Shown: positions 43,589-52,431, numbered from the stretch's first letter. The stretch is DNA of 64,000 nucleotides from Arthrobacter crystallopoietes (GCF_017603825.1 NZ_CP072014.1:124001-188000), one strand, 5' to 3'. The notes: generated by a model from the sequence alone, not told the origin. Numbers and translations are program-made.

Positions 43589-44095
43589 ATGCCCCTGAGT
43601 GACGACCTGCAGCCCGACACCCTCCGCAGCGCCTTCGGCCGCTTCCCCTCCGGTGTCGCTGCTCTGTGCGCCCTGATCGACGGCGCGCCGCAGGGAATCG
43701 TGGCGTCGTCCTTCACCGTCGGCGTCTCCATGGACCCGCCGCTGGTGATGTTCGCGGTGCAGAACACCTCCCGCACTTGGCCGGTAGTCCGGCAGGCCGG
43801 ACGGATCGGCGTCTCAATCCTCGGCGCCGGGCACGACGGCGTCTGCCGCCAGATCGCGTCGAAGACCGGGGACCGCTTCGCCGGCCTGCCCCTGCACTCC
43901 ACGGACGAAGGCGCCCTCTTCCTTGAGGAAGCCGCGCTATGGCTGGACTGCTCGGTGGAGCAGGAAGTCCCCGCCGGAGACCACCACGTGGTGCTGCTCC
44001 GCGTGCATGGCCTGTCCACTCACGACGGCGCCCACGAGCCTCTGGTCTTCCACGGCTCCGCGTTCCGCCGGCTCGAACAGCCCGCCTACATCTGA
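43589..44095 (+). CDS. Flavin reductase family protein under SAM control
   Basis: The 168-residue flavin reductase has FGRFPSGVAALCALIDG, GIVASSFTVGVSMDPPLVMFAV and GVSILGAGHDGVCRQIASKTGDRFAG, the usual FMN-binding split barrel, with FHGSAFRRLEQ at the end. AAAGGA lies 9 bases from the ATG. Placement behind a SAM-IV riboswitch suggests it supplies FMNH2 to a monooxygenase in sulfur (sulfonate or methionine-related) use, though no such monooxygenase is adjacent. Confidence 0.9.
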   Translation: MPLSDDLQPDTLRSAFGRFPSGVAALCALIDGAPQGIVASSFTVGVSMDPPLVMFAVQNTSRTWPVVRQAGRIGVSILGAGHDGVCRQIASKTGDRFAGLPLHSTDEGALFLEEAALWLDCSVEQEVPAGDHHVVLLRVHGLSTHDGAHEPLVFHGSAFRRLEQPAYI

Positions 44096-44183
44096 GGAAA
44101 CCCCGGCAAATCACGACGGCGGCTGCCTCGGTTTCGGGGACCGGCGATGGACCGTACCAAACCGCAACGTTGCCACGTTGAGC

Positions 44184-45110
44184 CTAAGCGGAGTCGTTGG
44201 AGGACGGGTCGTCCAGGTTCCCGTCCAGCAGGCTCAGAAGCTTCAGAACCGCCGGATTGGTATTGTTCTCGTTCCACGCCACTTCAAGGTCCACGCGGTT
44301 CAGCGCTTGAGTACCGCGGGAGCCCTCGATCTCGCGGAACCGCACCCCCGGCGGTGAGAACGCCCGCGTTGACGCCGGAACCAGTGTCACGCCCAAGCCC
44401 GCTTCCACGAAGGCCAACAGTGCCGGGACCTGGCTGGCGTACTGGGTGATCCGGGGCTCCGCGCCGGCGCTGGCAAACAGCCGCAGCACCAGGTCGTGGA
44501 AGTAACGGGCCTCGCTGGTCGAGTACATCATCAGAGGCTCACCGCTCAGGGCCTGCAGCGGCAAGGACTCCCCCTCCTCCAGCAACGGGCTCTCCGCGGG
44601 CAAGGCAATGACCAGACGGTCCTGCATCACCGGCCGGTACTTGATGCCCGGCCGTGCAACGATGGGCCGCAGCAACCCGATATCTACCGTGCCTTTGACC
44701 AGTCCGTCCATCTGGTCCGTGGATACCAATTCGCGCAACAGCAGGGAGACGCCTGGCTGTTCATTGGCGGAGCGTCTCAGGAGCCTGGGCAGCGCGCTCT
44801 GGCCTGCGATGGCGGTGTAGCCAATAGTGACGGCGCCGGCGTCTCCTGTTGCCACGCGCTGAACGTCCAGCTGGGTTTTGATGGACAGGTCAAGGATCTG
44901 GCGGGCGCTGGGCAGCAGCGTCCGCCCCGCAGCTGTCAGCTCGACTCTACGGCTCGTGCGGTCGAAGAGCTGGGCGTGCAGTTCCTTTTCCAATAGCTGG
45001 ATCTGCCGGCTCAGCGGCGGCTGCGTCATGTTGAGCCGCTCGGCTGCTGCACCAAAGTGAAGCTCCTCAGCTACCGCGATAAAAGACTCCAGCTGGATCA
45101 GCGTAAACAT
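44184..45110 (-). CDS. LysR family transcriptional regulator of the glucarate island
   Basis: The 308-residue regulator has an N-terminal winged helix (LIQLESFIAVAEELHFGAAA, then RLNMTQPPLSRQIQLLEKEL) and a two-lobe effector domain with TIGYTAIAGQSALPRLLRR and GEPLMMYS. The CatM/BenM/CynR subgroup is likely. I use the ATG at 45110, preceded by AAGGAG, over the TTG at 45113. Its start region lies inside the inverted repeat 45109-45131, so it probably represses itself while activating the divergent kdgD operon. Confidence 0.93.
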   Translation of the reverse strand: MFTLIQLESFIAVAEELHFGAAAERLNMTQPPLSRQIQLLEKELHAQLFDRTSRRVELTAAGRTLLPSARQILDLSIKTQLDVQRVATGDAGAVTIGYTAIAGQSALPRLLRRSANEQPGVSLLLRELVSTDQMDGLVKGTVDIGLLRPIVARPGIKYRPVMQDRLVIALPAESPLLEEGESLPLQALSGEPLMMYSTSEARYFHDLVLRLFASAGAEPRITQYASQVPALLAFVEAGLGVTLVPASTRAFSPPGVRFREIEGSRGTQALNRVDLEVAWNENNTNPAVLKLLSLLDGNLDDPSSNDSA

Positions 45111-45131
45111 CAATGCGCTCCTTGTATTGTT
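45109..45131. promoter_or_regulatory. LysR-type operator, site 1
   Basis: ATCAATGC-N7-GTATTGTT is an inverted repeat close to the ATAC-N7-GTAT consensus of BenM/CatM-type regulators. It covers the ribosome binding site and start codon of the LysR gene. Its centre lies about 63 bases before the predicted kdgD start site, the usual position of a LysR recognition site. Confidence 0.72.
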
Positions 45132-45147
45132 CCGTACCTATTTTAGC

Positions 45148-45178
45148 TTGGACGCGCATCGACGGCGGCACCTATCGT
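45148..45178 (+). promoter_or_regulatory. kdgD promoter
   Basis: A TTGGAC box (45148-45153) opens the block TTGGACGCGCATCGA, and TATCGT (45173-45178) stands 19 bases on. The same block and spacing recur in front of the hydroxyacid dehydrogenase at 55231. Confidence 0.6.
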
Positions 45179-45236
45179 CAGAGTAGTGCAGGCGACAACG
45201 AAGCGCCGGTCCTTTAGCTACCAAGGAGACTAAATA

Positions 45237-46145
45237 ATGCTTGACGGTGTGCTGTTCTTCCCCATTACGCCCTTCGCCCGCGATGATTCCGTGGATCACG
45301 GCGCACTCAAAGAACATCTGGAGCATGGGCTGAAATTCAGGCCAGGCGGTATTTTCGTCGCTTGCGGGACGGGCGAATTCCATGCCCTTTCCCTGGTCGA
45401 ACTCTCCGATGTGGTCACCACCGCCGTCGCTACAACCGCGGGGCGCGTGCCGGTCTATGCGGGAGCCGGCGGTGCGCTGGCGCTCGCCAAGGAACAGGTC
45501 CGTCTGGCGGAATCGGCTGGAGCCGACGGCATCCTGCTCTTCCCGCCTTACCTTGTGAGCAGCCCGCAAGAGGGTCTGGTGGCATACGTCAGGGCAGTCG
45601 CCGGGGTGACTTCCCTGCCCGTCATCGTCTATCACCGTGCCAACGCCCGCTTCACGGAAGCCTCCGCCGCGGAGATTGCCCGCATCGATAATGTGGCCGG
45701 GCTGAAGGACGGCGCCGGAGATCTGGACTTGATGGCGCGCATTGTCCGCGCCGTCAAGGATGAGCTGGCGGGAACAGGCAAGGACTTCCAGTTCTTCAAC
45801 GGCCTGCCCACAGCCGAGGCATCCCAGCAGGCTTACCGTGCCATCGGCGTGACCCTGTATTCATCCGCCACCTTCGCGTTTGCACCGGAGCTGGCGGTCG
45901 CCTTCTACCAAGCCCTCGAAGCCGGCGACGAGGAGCGTCTCGGCCAACTGAGCCGCGAATTCTTCCATCCCCTGGTGCGGCTGCGCGATTCGGTGCCGGG
46001 TTACGCCGTCGCCCTGGTCAAGGCAGGCGCCGAACTCGGCGGAATCCAGAGCGGGCATGTCCGGGCGCCTCTGACGGACGCCTCGGAACAGGACCGCGAA
46101 GAGCTCAAACGTCTGCTGGCCGCTGGCCGCGCCCTGCTGGGCTGA
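45237..46145 (+). CDS. kdgD: 5-dehydro-4-deoxyglucarate dehydratase
   Basis: The 302-residue DapA-superfamily lyase removes water and CO2 from 5-keto-4-deoxyglucarate to give 2-oxoglutarate semialdehyde. The Schiff-base Lys157 stands in NVAGLKDGAGDL, the conserved Tyr132 in VIVYHRANARFT and GTGEFHALSLVE lines the pocket. The N-terminus GVLFFPITPFARDD fits the subgroup. AAGGAG lies before the ATG. It heads the operon with glucarate dehydratase 11 bases on. Confidence 0.93.
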   Translation: MLDGVLFFPITPFARDDSVDHGALKEHLEHGLKFRPGGIFVACGTGEFHALSLVELSDVVTTAVATTAGRVPVYAGAGGALALAKEQVRLAESAGADGILLFPPYLVSSPQEGLVAYVRAVAGVTSLPVIVYHRANARFTEASAAEIARIDNVAGLKDGAGDLDLMARIVRAVKDELAGTGKDFQFFNGLPTAEASQQAYRAIGVTLYSSATFAFAPELAVAFYQALEAGDEERLGQLSREFFHPLVRLRDSVPGYAVALVKAGAELGGIQSGHVRAPLTDASEQDREELKRLLAAGRALLG

Positions 46146-46155
46146 GGGGCGAGCC

Positions 46156-47469
46156 GTGAGCGAATCGATAATGGAACAGGCTCCTGTGCTGGCCAACCTC
46201 GGCCAAGCCGCTATAACCGGCGTAACCATCACTCCCGTCGCCTTCAAGGACCCACCCCTGCTCAACACCGTGGGCGTCCATGAGCCGTTTGCCTTGCGGG
46301 CGATCGTCGAGGTCCACACGGATGCCGGCGTCAGCGGCCTCGGCGAAACCTACGGCGACGAGGCGCACCTGGCACGGCTCCAAGCGGCCGCCCGCTCCCT
46401 TCCCGGCACGGACATCTTCAACATCAACCAACTGCGGGCCAAAGTTGCCGCAGTGCTGGCCGCAGACACCAGCGAAGGCGGCCATGGGATGAGCGGGATG
46501 GTCACCGGCTCCAGCACCACGGATCGTGTCCTGTCCCCCTTCGACGTCGCGGCCTTGGACATCCAAGGCAAGCTGCTGGGCCGCCCCGTCAGCGACCTGC
46601 TCGGCGGCGCCGTCCGGGAGTCCGTTGACTTCAGCGGATACCTCTTCTATAAGTGGGCCGGGCACCCGGACGCTGAGGAGGATTCCTGGAGTGAAGCACT
46701 GGACCCGCAGGGCATCGTCGAGCAGGCCCGCCGGATGGTGCGGGACTACGGTTTCACCGCCCTCAAGCTCAAAGGCGGCGTGTTCGAGCCCGATCAGGAA
46801 ATCGCCGCCATCAAAGCACTGCGCGCGGAATTCCCCGGCTTGCCGCTGCGGCTGGATCCGAATGCGGCTTGGACAGTCGAGACGTCTATTCGAGTGGGCC
46901 GGGAGCTCGACGGCGTGCTGGAGTACCTCGAAGATCCCACTCCCGGCATCGACGGCATGGCCCAGGTCCGCGGCGGGGTGCCAATGCCATTGGCCACCAA
47001 CATGTGTGTGGTGAGCTTCGCCGACGTCGCGCCTGCGGTAGCCGCCGGGGCAGTGGATGTCATCCTCTCGGACCATCATTTCTGGGGCGGTCTGCGCCGT
47101 TCGCAGACGCTGGCGGGAATCACGGACACATTCGGCCTAGGGCTGTCCATGCATTCGAACTCCCACCTTGGGGTCAGTCTGGCGGCCATGGTCCATCTGG
47201 CAGCCGCTACCCCGAATCTGGACTACGCCTGCGATACGCACTGGCCTTGGAAGGATCCGGAAGAAGATGTCATTCTTCCCGGTTCGCTGGAGTTCAAGGA
47301 CGGCGCCGTCGAGGTTCCCACGCTGCCGGGACTGGGCGTGGAACTGGACCGGGGCCGGCTGGAGAAACTGCACCGCCAGTACCTTGACTCCGGGCTCCGA
47401 AGCCGCGACGACACGGGGTACATGCAGCGGATCCATCCGGCCTACGAACTCAAGTGCCCGCGATGGTGA
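46156..47469 (+). CDS. gudD: Glucarate dehydratase
   Basis: The 437-residue enolase-superfamily enzyme dehydrates D-glucarate to 5-keto-4-deoxyglucarate. It shows the KxK bases Lys204/Lys206 in ALKLKGG, metal ligands in LDPNAAW (Asp234), EYLEDP (Glu259) and ATNMCV (Asn282), and the Asp306-His333 pair (SDHHFWGG, MHSNSHLGVS). The C-terminal DTHWPWKDPEEDV and VPTLPGLGVELD match E. coli GudD. The GTG at 46156 is used. Confidence 0.94.
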   Translation: MSESIMEQAPVLANLGQAAITGVTITPVAFKDPPLLNTVGVHEPFALRAIVEVHTDAGVSGLGETYGDEAHLARLQAAARSLPGTDIFNINQLRAKVAAVLAADTSEGGHGMSGMVTGSSTTDRVLSPFDVAALDIQGKLLGRPVSDLLGGAVRESVDFSGYLFYKWAGHPDAEEDSWSEALDPQGIVEQARRMVRDYGFTALKLKGGVFEPDQEIAAIKALRAEFPGLPLRLDPNAAWTVETSIRVGRELDGVLEYLEDPTPGIDGMAQVRGGVPMPLATNMCVVSFADVAPAVAAGAVDVILSDHHFWGGLRRSQTLAGITDTFGLGLSMHSNSHLGVSLAAMVHLAAATPNLDYACDTHWPWKDPEEDVILPGSLEFKDGAVEVPTLPGLGVELDRGRLEKLHRQYLDSGLRSRDDTGYMQRIHPAYELKCPRW

Positions 47470-48482
47470 CGATCCAGGAAGGCACGGCAGTGGAGCGGCC
47501 GCTGAACATAGTGGTCACCGACCCGATCATCAGCCGATTCGAGACGCAGCTAAAGCACGACGGCGGGCCGCACCGCTGGCAGATGGCCGCGGCTTGGGAT
47601 GCAGACCGGCAATGCAAAGCAATTGCCGACGCGGACGTGGTGGTCTGTTCGGCCCTTCCCGCCGAGCAGGCCGCCGCAGCCTCCCGGCTGCAACTGGTCC
47701 ACGTCACCGGGGCGGGCTTCGACAAAATTGCGATGGGGTCACTGGCCCCGACCGTGGTTGTGGCGAACACGTTCCACCACGCCCGCCCCATTGCCGAACA
47801 CGTCCTGATGGTCACCCTGATGCTCTCGCGCCGGGTTCTGACGGCGGACCGCGAGATCCGCGCCGGGAACTGGCAGACCATCGCCACCAGCCCGGACGTA
47901 CCGTTCCACCCGACATTGGATTCCATGGTGCTGGGGTTGGTGGGTCTGGGCTCGATCGGCACCGAAGTCGCCCTGCTCGCCCAAGCCATGGGTATGACGG
48001 TGAAGGCCGTCCGCAACAACCCGGCCGCCGTACTTCCGGAGGACCTGCATCCGGCGTGGGTGGGCGGTCAGGACGAACTGCCCAAGCTGCTGGAAACTTC
48101 CGACGTAGTGGTAGTGACCGTCCCGCTGGACGCGGCCACGCATGGACTGATCGGGGCTGGCGAAATAGCCCGGATGAAGAGCTCAGCCGTCCTGATCAAT
48201 GTGGCCCGCGGACCGGTAGTGGATCAGGCGGCGCTGTACGAGGCGCTGGCGGACGACCGCATCGCGGGAGCCGGGCTCGACGTCTGGTGGGGGCCACCTG
48301 CGAAGGGCAGCATCCCGCCGGCGAACTTTCCCTTCGAGACGCTGCCCAACGTCGTCGTAACGCCCCATAACTCCGGCCATGCGCGCGTGACCTTCGAACG
48401 CCGTGCCGCGGACATTGCGGCCAACATCGCCAATCTGGCCGCGGGACGGCCGCTGTTCAACATCGTGCGCGCCGCTCACTAG
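47463..48482 (+). CDS. D-2-hydroxyacid dehydrogenase family protein
   Basis: The 339-residue NAD-binding protein has the Rossmann GLVGLGSIGTEVAL at about residues 157-170, the NVARG arginine and the TPHNSGHAR histidine. The catalytic Glu normally found in DVFxxEP is replaced: here it reads DVWWGPP. It may have lost normal dehydrogenase activity or act on an unusual substrate. The ATG at 47463 overlaps the gudD stop by 7 bases, so it is translationally coupled to the glucarate genes. Confidence 0.85.
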   Translation: MVTIQEGTAVERPLNIVVTDPIISRFETQLKHDGGPHRWQMAAAWDADRQCKAIADADVVVCSALPAEQAAAASRLQLVHVTGAGFDKIAMGSLAPTVVVANTFHHARPIAEHVLMVTLMLSRRVLTADREIRAGNWQTIATSPDVPFHPTLDSMVLGLVGLGSIGTEVALLAQAMGMTVKAVRNNPAAVLPEDLHPAWVGGQDELPKLLETSDVVVVTVPLDAATHGLIGAGEIARMKSSAVLINVARGPVVDQAALYEALADDRIAGAGLDVWWGPPAKGSIPPANFPFETLPNVVVTPHNSGHARVTFERRAADIAANIANLAAGRPLFNIVRAAH

Positions 48483-48494
48483 AACGACGACGGC

Positions 48495-48546
48495 GAAGGA
48501 GAGGCCTGGTTCCGGCAGTTGCTTGCTGGGACCAGGCCTCTCCTTC
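48495..48546. terminator. Strong bidirectional terminator
   Basis: GAAGGAGAGGCCTGGT (48495-48510) and ACCAGGCCTCTCCTTC (48531-48546) form a perfect 16-bp stem with a 20-base loop between the convergent dehydrogenase and TauE genes. GTTATC follows on plus. Confidence 0.88.
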
Positions 48547-48550
48547 GTTA

Positions 48551-49270
48551 TCAGGCCAGCAGCAACCGGCCCGCCAAAAGGACGGCGCCGAATCCGGATG
48601 CTGCGAGTGCTGTGAGACGCAGCCGGCGGCGGTCCAGGAAACGGTTGGTGTAGCGGGAGACGACGTAACCGGCCAATGCGGCAGGCACCATCCAGGCCGT
48701 CAGGACGAGAACTTCGGTCGTCACCTGACCAGCCGCCGCAAGTGCCGCCAGTGAAACCGCTGAGCCGACCATAAAGAAGGCGCTCATGGTGCCGCGCAGC
48801 CGTGCGCCCTGCTGCCCTTGCCACACCAGCGCCATGGGAGCACCGCCGATGGACGTCGAGGTCCCCATGACGCCGGAGGCAGCCCCCGCAGCAATCAAAT
48901 TCGCCCGGCCCGGGAAGGGTGACCAGCCGAAGAAGGCCAGCACTACCCCCAGCAGAACAGCTGCGGCGACCAGCCAGGCCAGCCCCTCGCCGGGGAGGAC
49001 CACTACCAGCCAGGCACCGAACAGGCTGCCGGGAATTCTGCCTACCAGCGCCCAGCCGGCCCCCTTGAGATCAAGATGAGCCCGCTCCCGGGCAGTGACC
49101 ATGGTGGTCAGCAGCAGGGCCAGGATGATGATGCTGGCGGGTAGCAGAGCAGGGTCTACGAGTGCGATGACTGGAGCGGCGAGCATGCCCATGCCGAAGC
49201 CGATCGAGGACTGCAGGCCGGCTGCAGCGAAGACGGCTACGGCAATGAGGGCATACTCGGCCGCGCTCAC
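48551..49270 (-). CDS. Sulfite exporter TauE/SafE family membrane protein
   Basis: The 239-residue protein has about eight helices and the TauE/SafE repeat: VFAAAGLQSSIGFGMGMLAA at the start and ASGVMGTSTSIGGAPMALVW in the second half. The start is GTG at 49270, which overlaps the stop of the ATPase gene by 4 bases, so the gene belongs to the peptide-type ABC operon. Known members export sulfoacetate, sulfite or organic anions. Here export of a product or by-product of the island is a guess. Confidence 0.88.
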   Translation of the reverse strand: MSAAEYALIAVAVFAAAGLQSSIGFGMGMLAAPVIALVDPALLPASIIILALLLTTMVTARERAHLDLKGAGWALVGRIPGSLFGAWLVVVLPGEGLAWLVAAAVLLGVVLAFFGWSPFPGRANLIAAGAASGVMGTSTSIGGAPMALVWQGQQGARLRGTMSAFFMVGSAVSLAALAAAGQVTTEVLVLTAWMVPAALAGYVVSRYTNRFLDRRRLRLTALAASGFGAVLLAGRLLLA

Positions 49271-50313
49271 TGGGCCGGCGCCGGGTCCGGGTTCCGGACC
49301 TCGATCGGCTCGAGCGGGAAGTGGCATTCGGCAGCATGCGAGGCGTCTCCGGGGGCGGGGACGGCCGGGGGCAGCTGCTCGGCGCAGATGTCCTGGGCCT
49401 TCCAACAGCGGGTCCGGAAGCGGCAGCCCGAGGGCGGGTCCAGCGGCGAGGGTATTTCGCCCTGCAGAATGATCCGGTTGCGCTCCGCGCCGGTGACATC
49501 CAGCTTGGGGGAAGCAGACATCAACGCGGCCGTGTACGGGTGGCGGGGACGGTCGAAGACTTCCTCCGTTGCGCCGGTCTCGATGATCCGGCCCAAATAC
49601 ATCACTGCAACCCGGTCCGCGACGTGGCGGACCACGGACAGGTCGTGCGAGATGAACACGTAGGCCACGCCGAGCCGCTGCTGCAGGTCGTTAAGCAGGT
49701 TCAGCACTTGGGCCTGGACGGAGAGGTCCAGGGCCGAGACCGGTTCGTCCAGGATGATCACGTCGGGATTCAAGGCAAGCGCTCGGGCGATGCCGATGCG
49801 CTGGCGCTGGCCGCCGGAAAATTCCTGCGGAGACTTCTTCGCGTCCGAGGGCCGCAGCCCCACCATGTGCAGCAGTTCACGGACCCGCGCATCACGTTCT
49901 CGCGACGTGCGGTAGAGGTCCTTGTGTGCCCGCCACGGCTCGGAGATGATTTCTCCGGCGTTCATGCGGGCATTCAAGGACGCGAACGGATCCTGGAAGA
50001 CCATCTGCACCCGCCGGCGCCAGGCCAGCAGTTCCTTGCCGCGCATGTCGAAGGGGTCCTGTCCGTCGAAGCGCACGGTTCCGGAGTCCGGCCGCTCCAG
50101 CATCATCAGGGTCCGGGCCAACGTGGATTTACCGCAGCCGGATTCGCCCACCAGGCCGAGCGTTTCGCCGCGCTCTACCGACAGGCTGATGCCGTCCAGG
50201 GCACGCAGCTGGCTGTTGCCCGAGGGCCCTTTGGGGACGTGGAAGGTCTTGGTGACGCCCTCGACTTCGAGCAGCGTCCCGCTCCCCTGCGGCCGGGTCA
50301 GTGTTTCAGTCAT
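49267..50313 (-). CDS. Oligopeptide/dipeptide-type ABC transporter ATP-binding protein, OppF/DppF type
   Basis: The 348-residue ATPase has Walker A GESGCGKST, the signature FSGGQRQRIGIARAL and Walker B VIILDEPVSALD. The C-terminal extension (EIPSPLDPPSGCRFRTRCWKA to CAEQ) carries the [4Fe-4S]-type Cys cluster of Opp/Dpp ATPases. It starts 8 bases inside the preceding ATPase gene. Such systems import peptides and also oligosaccharides or glycosides in Actinobacteria. Confidence 0.93.
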   Translation of the reverse strand: MTETLTRPQGSGTLLEVEGVTKTFHVPKGPSGNSQLRALDGISLSVERGETLGLVGESGCGKSTLARTLMMLERPDSGTVRFDGQDPFDMRGKELLAWRRRVQMVFQDPFASLNARMNAGEIISEPWRAHKDLYRTSRERDARVRELLHMVGLRPSDAKKSPQEFSGGQRQRIGIARALALNPDVIILDEPVSALDLSVQAQVLNLLNDLQQRLGVAYVFISHDLSVVRHVADRVAVMYLGRIIETGATEEVFDRPRHPYTAALMSASPKLDVTGAERNRIILQGEIPSPLDPPSGCRFRTRCWKAQDICAEQLPPAVPAPGDASHAAECHFPLEPIEVRNPDPAPAQ

Positions 50314-51391
50314 TGTCCAGCTCCTCGCTGAAGTGGCAGGCCGCAGCCCGCACGGTGACAGGCAGCGCCGTGGCTGTGGCAGGCCGGACGGAATGGCGGC
50401 CCGGACTCCCGCCGTCGTCGTTGATTGGCAGCAGTTCCGGGCGCTGGGCCCGGCAGATCTCCTGCGCCATCGGGCAGCGCGACTGGTATACGCAGCCGGG
50501 CGGGATGTTGTGCAGTTCGGGCGGGCTGCCGGGAATGGAGTTCAGCTCCCCGCCGCGTTCGGCGTTGACCGGCACCGACTCCAGCAGGCCCTTGGTGTAG
50601 GGGTGGCGGGGGTTGGAGAAGACATCTGCCACGCGCCCGGTTTCCACCACATTTCCCGCATACATGATCGCCACGGTGTCCGCTTCTTCGGCGACAACGG
50701 CCAGGTCGTGGGTAATGAGCACTACGGCCATGTCGCTTTCCTCGCGGAGACTGCGCAACAGGGCCATGATCTGTGCCTGAACCGTGACGTCCAGGGCAGT
50801 GGTCGGCTCATCGGCGATCAGCAGCCGCGGGTTCAACGCCACCGCCATAGCGATCAGGATCCGTTGGCGCATGCCGCCGGAGAACTGGTGCGGGTACGCG
50901 TTGACCCGGGACTCCGGCTCCGGAATGCCGACGCGTTTCATGAGTCCGATGGCCTTTTCCTTGGCCTGCTTCGCGGAGAGTCTATGGTGGATCCGGAAGG
51001 CCTCGCCCAGCTGCGTGCCCACCGGATAGACCGGGTTGAGAGCGGTCAACGCGTCCTGGAACACTATGCCCAGCTCCGGTCCGGCGAACTTGCGCCGCTG
51101 CCGCGGACTGAGCGCGGCCAGGTCCGTCCCGTTCAGGATGATCTCGCCGCCGATCACGTCCGCGATCGGATCCAGCAGCCCGGCAACGGCCTTGGCCGTC
51201 ATGGACTTGCCGCAGCCGGATTCGCCCAGCAACGCCAAGGTCTCCCCTGCACGCGCTTCGAAACCCACATTGTCCACGGCCCGCACCGTGCCGCGGCCCG
51301 TGCGCAGGTCCACGGTGAGTCCTTCGACTTTCAGCACCGTGGTGCCGGTCTGCCCGGCCGTAACCGGCGAGGCCTGGGTCTGAGCGCTCAT
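50306..51391 (-). CDS. Oligopeptide/dipeptide-type ABC transporter ATP-binding protein, OppD/DppD type
   Basis: This is the 361-residue partner ATPase with Walker A GESGCGKSM, signature FSGGMRQRILIAMA and Walker B LLIADEPTTALD. The C-terminal cluster (NIPPGCVYQSRCPMAQEIC) is complete. The ATG at 51391 is the last base of the preceding stop codon (TAATG). A longer upstream frame lacks similarity and is not used. Confidence 0.94.
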   Translation of the reverse strand: MSAQTQASPVTAGQTGTTVLKVEGLTVDLRTGRGTVRAVDNVGFEARAGETLALLGESGCGKSMTAKAVAGLLDPIADVIGGEIILNGTDLAALSPRQRRKFAGPELGIVFQDALTALNPVYPVGTQLGEAFRIHHRLSAKQAKEKAIGLMKRVGIPEPESRVNAYPHQFSGGMRQRILIAMAVALNPRLLIADEPTTALDVTVQAQIMALLRSLREESDMAVVLITHDLAVVAEEADTVAIMYAGNVVETGRVADVFSNPRHPYTKGLLESVPVNAERGGELNSIPGSPPELHNIPPGCVYQSRCPMAQEICRAQRPELLPINDDGGSPGRHSVRPATATALPVTVRAAACHFSEELDND

Positions 51392-52431
51392 TACTTCGAC
51401 TCCTCGGTCTTGACAGGAATGCGGGCGATCAGGCGTTTGCGCGGCAGCGCCAGACGCCAGCGCTGCGCCGGATCGGTGGCGATCCGCAGCCAGGCCGCCA
51501 GCACGTTCGCGGCGATGGTGGTGATCACGATGGCCAGACCTGGGAAGATGGAGAGCCACCACGCGGTCTGCAAGTATTGCCGGCCTTGAGCCACCATCAG
51601 CCCCCAGCTCACGTCCGGCGGTTGGATGCCAATACCCAGGAAGCTCAGGGATGACTCGGCCAGCATGACGTAGCAGAACTCCAGCGTGGCAAGCGTCAGC
51701 AAGGTCGGCAGCACCACCGGGATGACATGGCGGCCAATGATCGCGTTAGGCCTGGCGCCGAAGGTACGCGCCGCGTCCACGAACGTCCGGCTTTGCAGCT
51801 CCGCCGACTCGGCGCGGGCGGTACGCAGATAGATCGGGATGCGGGTGATCGCCAGGATCAGCACAATGTTGGCAATGCTGGGGTTGAAAACGTAGAGCAC
51901 GACGACGGCGAGCAGCAGCGAGGGGAAGCTCATGATCACATCGGCGATGCGCATGGAGACGGTTTCGCGCCAGCCGCGGTGGTAGCCGGCCCACACTCCC
52001 CAAAGAGAGCCGATAACCAGCGCAATGCCGACGGCGGGCAGGGCCACGGAGATCGTGGTCCGGGTGGCCACCACCAGGCGGCCGAGCACACTGCGGCCGA
52101 GGGAGTCGCTGCCCAGGAAGTACTCCCAGCCGTTGGCCAGGGTGAACGGCGCCTTGTTCGCGAACATGAGGTTCTGCCTCGTGGCCAGGTCCCCCATCAG
52201 CATCGGGCCGAAGAGGGCCACCAGCCCGACGAGGACCAGCACGGCGGCGGCTACGGTGGCGAACTTGTCCCGCAGCAGCAGGCGGAAGAGGCTGAGTTTC
52301 TTGTCCGAGTTGTCGGCGTTCGCGCCCTGGGGATCGCTGCCGGGCGGCGGAGAATCCGGGAGGGCGCTGTCAGGTTGTGAAGTGTTAGTGTGCGGCGGCT
52401 CGTGGCCGGAGGCGGTGACGGGCGTGGTCAT
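51391..52431 (-). CDS. Oligopeptide/dipeptide-type ABC transporter permease, OppC/DppC type
   Basis: The 346-residue permease has a Pro/Ser-rich cytoplasmic N-terminus of about 45 residues and six helices with the EAA-type loop ARTFGARPNAIIGRHVIPVV. GSDSLGRSVLGRLVVATRTT marks the OppC N-terminal part. It is 9 bases behind the OppB-type gene. Confidence 0.94.
   Translation of the reverse strand: MTTPVTASGHEPPHTNTSQPDSALPDSPPPGSDPQGANADNSDKKLSLFRLLLRDKFATVAAAVLVLVGLVALFGPMLMGDLATRQNLMFANKAPFTLANGWEYFLGSDSLGRSVLGRLVVATRTTISVALPAVGIALVIGSLWGVWAGYHRGWRETVSMRIADVIMSFPSLLLAVVVLYVFNPSIANIVLILAITRIPIYLRTARAESAELQSRTFVDAARTFGARPNAIIGRHVIPVVLPTLLTLATLEFCYVMLAESSLSFLGIGIQPPDVSWGLMVAQGRQYLQTAWWLSIFPGLAIVITTIAANVLAAWLRIATDPAQRWRLALPRKRLIARIPVKTEESK

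Noticed and set aside
45111-45113. TTG start of the LysR gene
   Set aside because: The adjacent ATG at 45110 has the better distance (7 bases) from AAGGAG.
49922-51589. Plus-strand open frame of about 555 codons
   Set aside because: It is antisense to two ABC ATPase genes with intact Walker motifs, and the product is Gln/His/Arg-rich.
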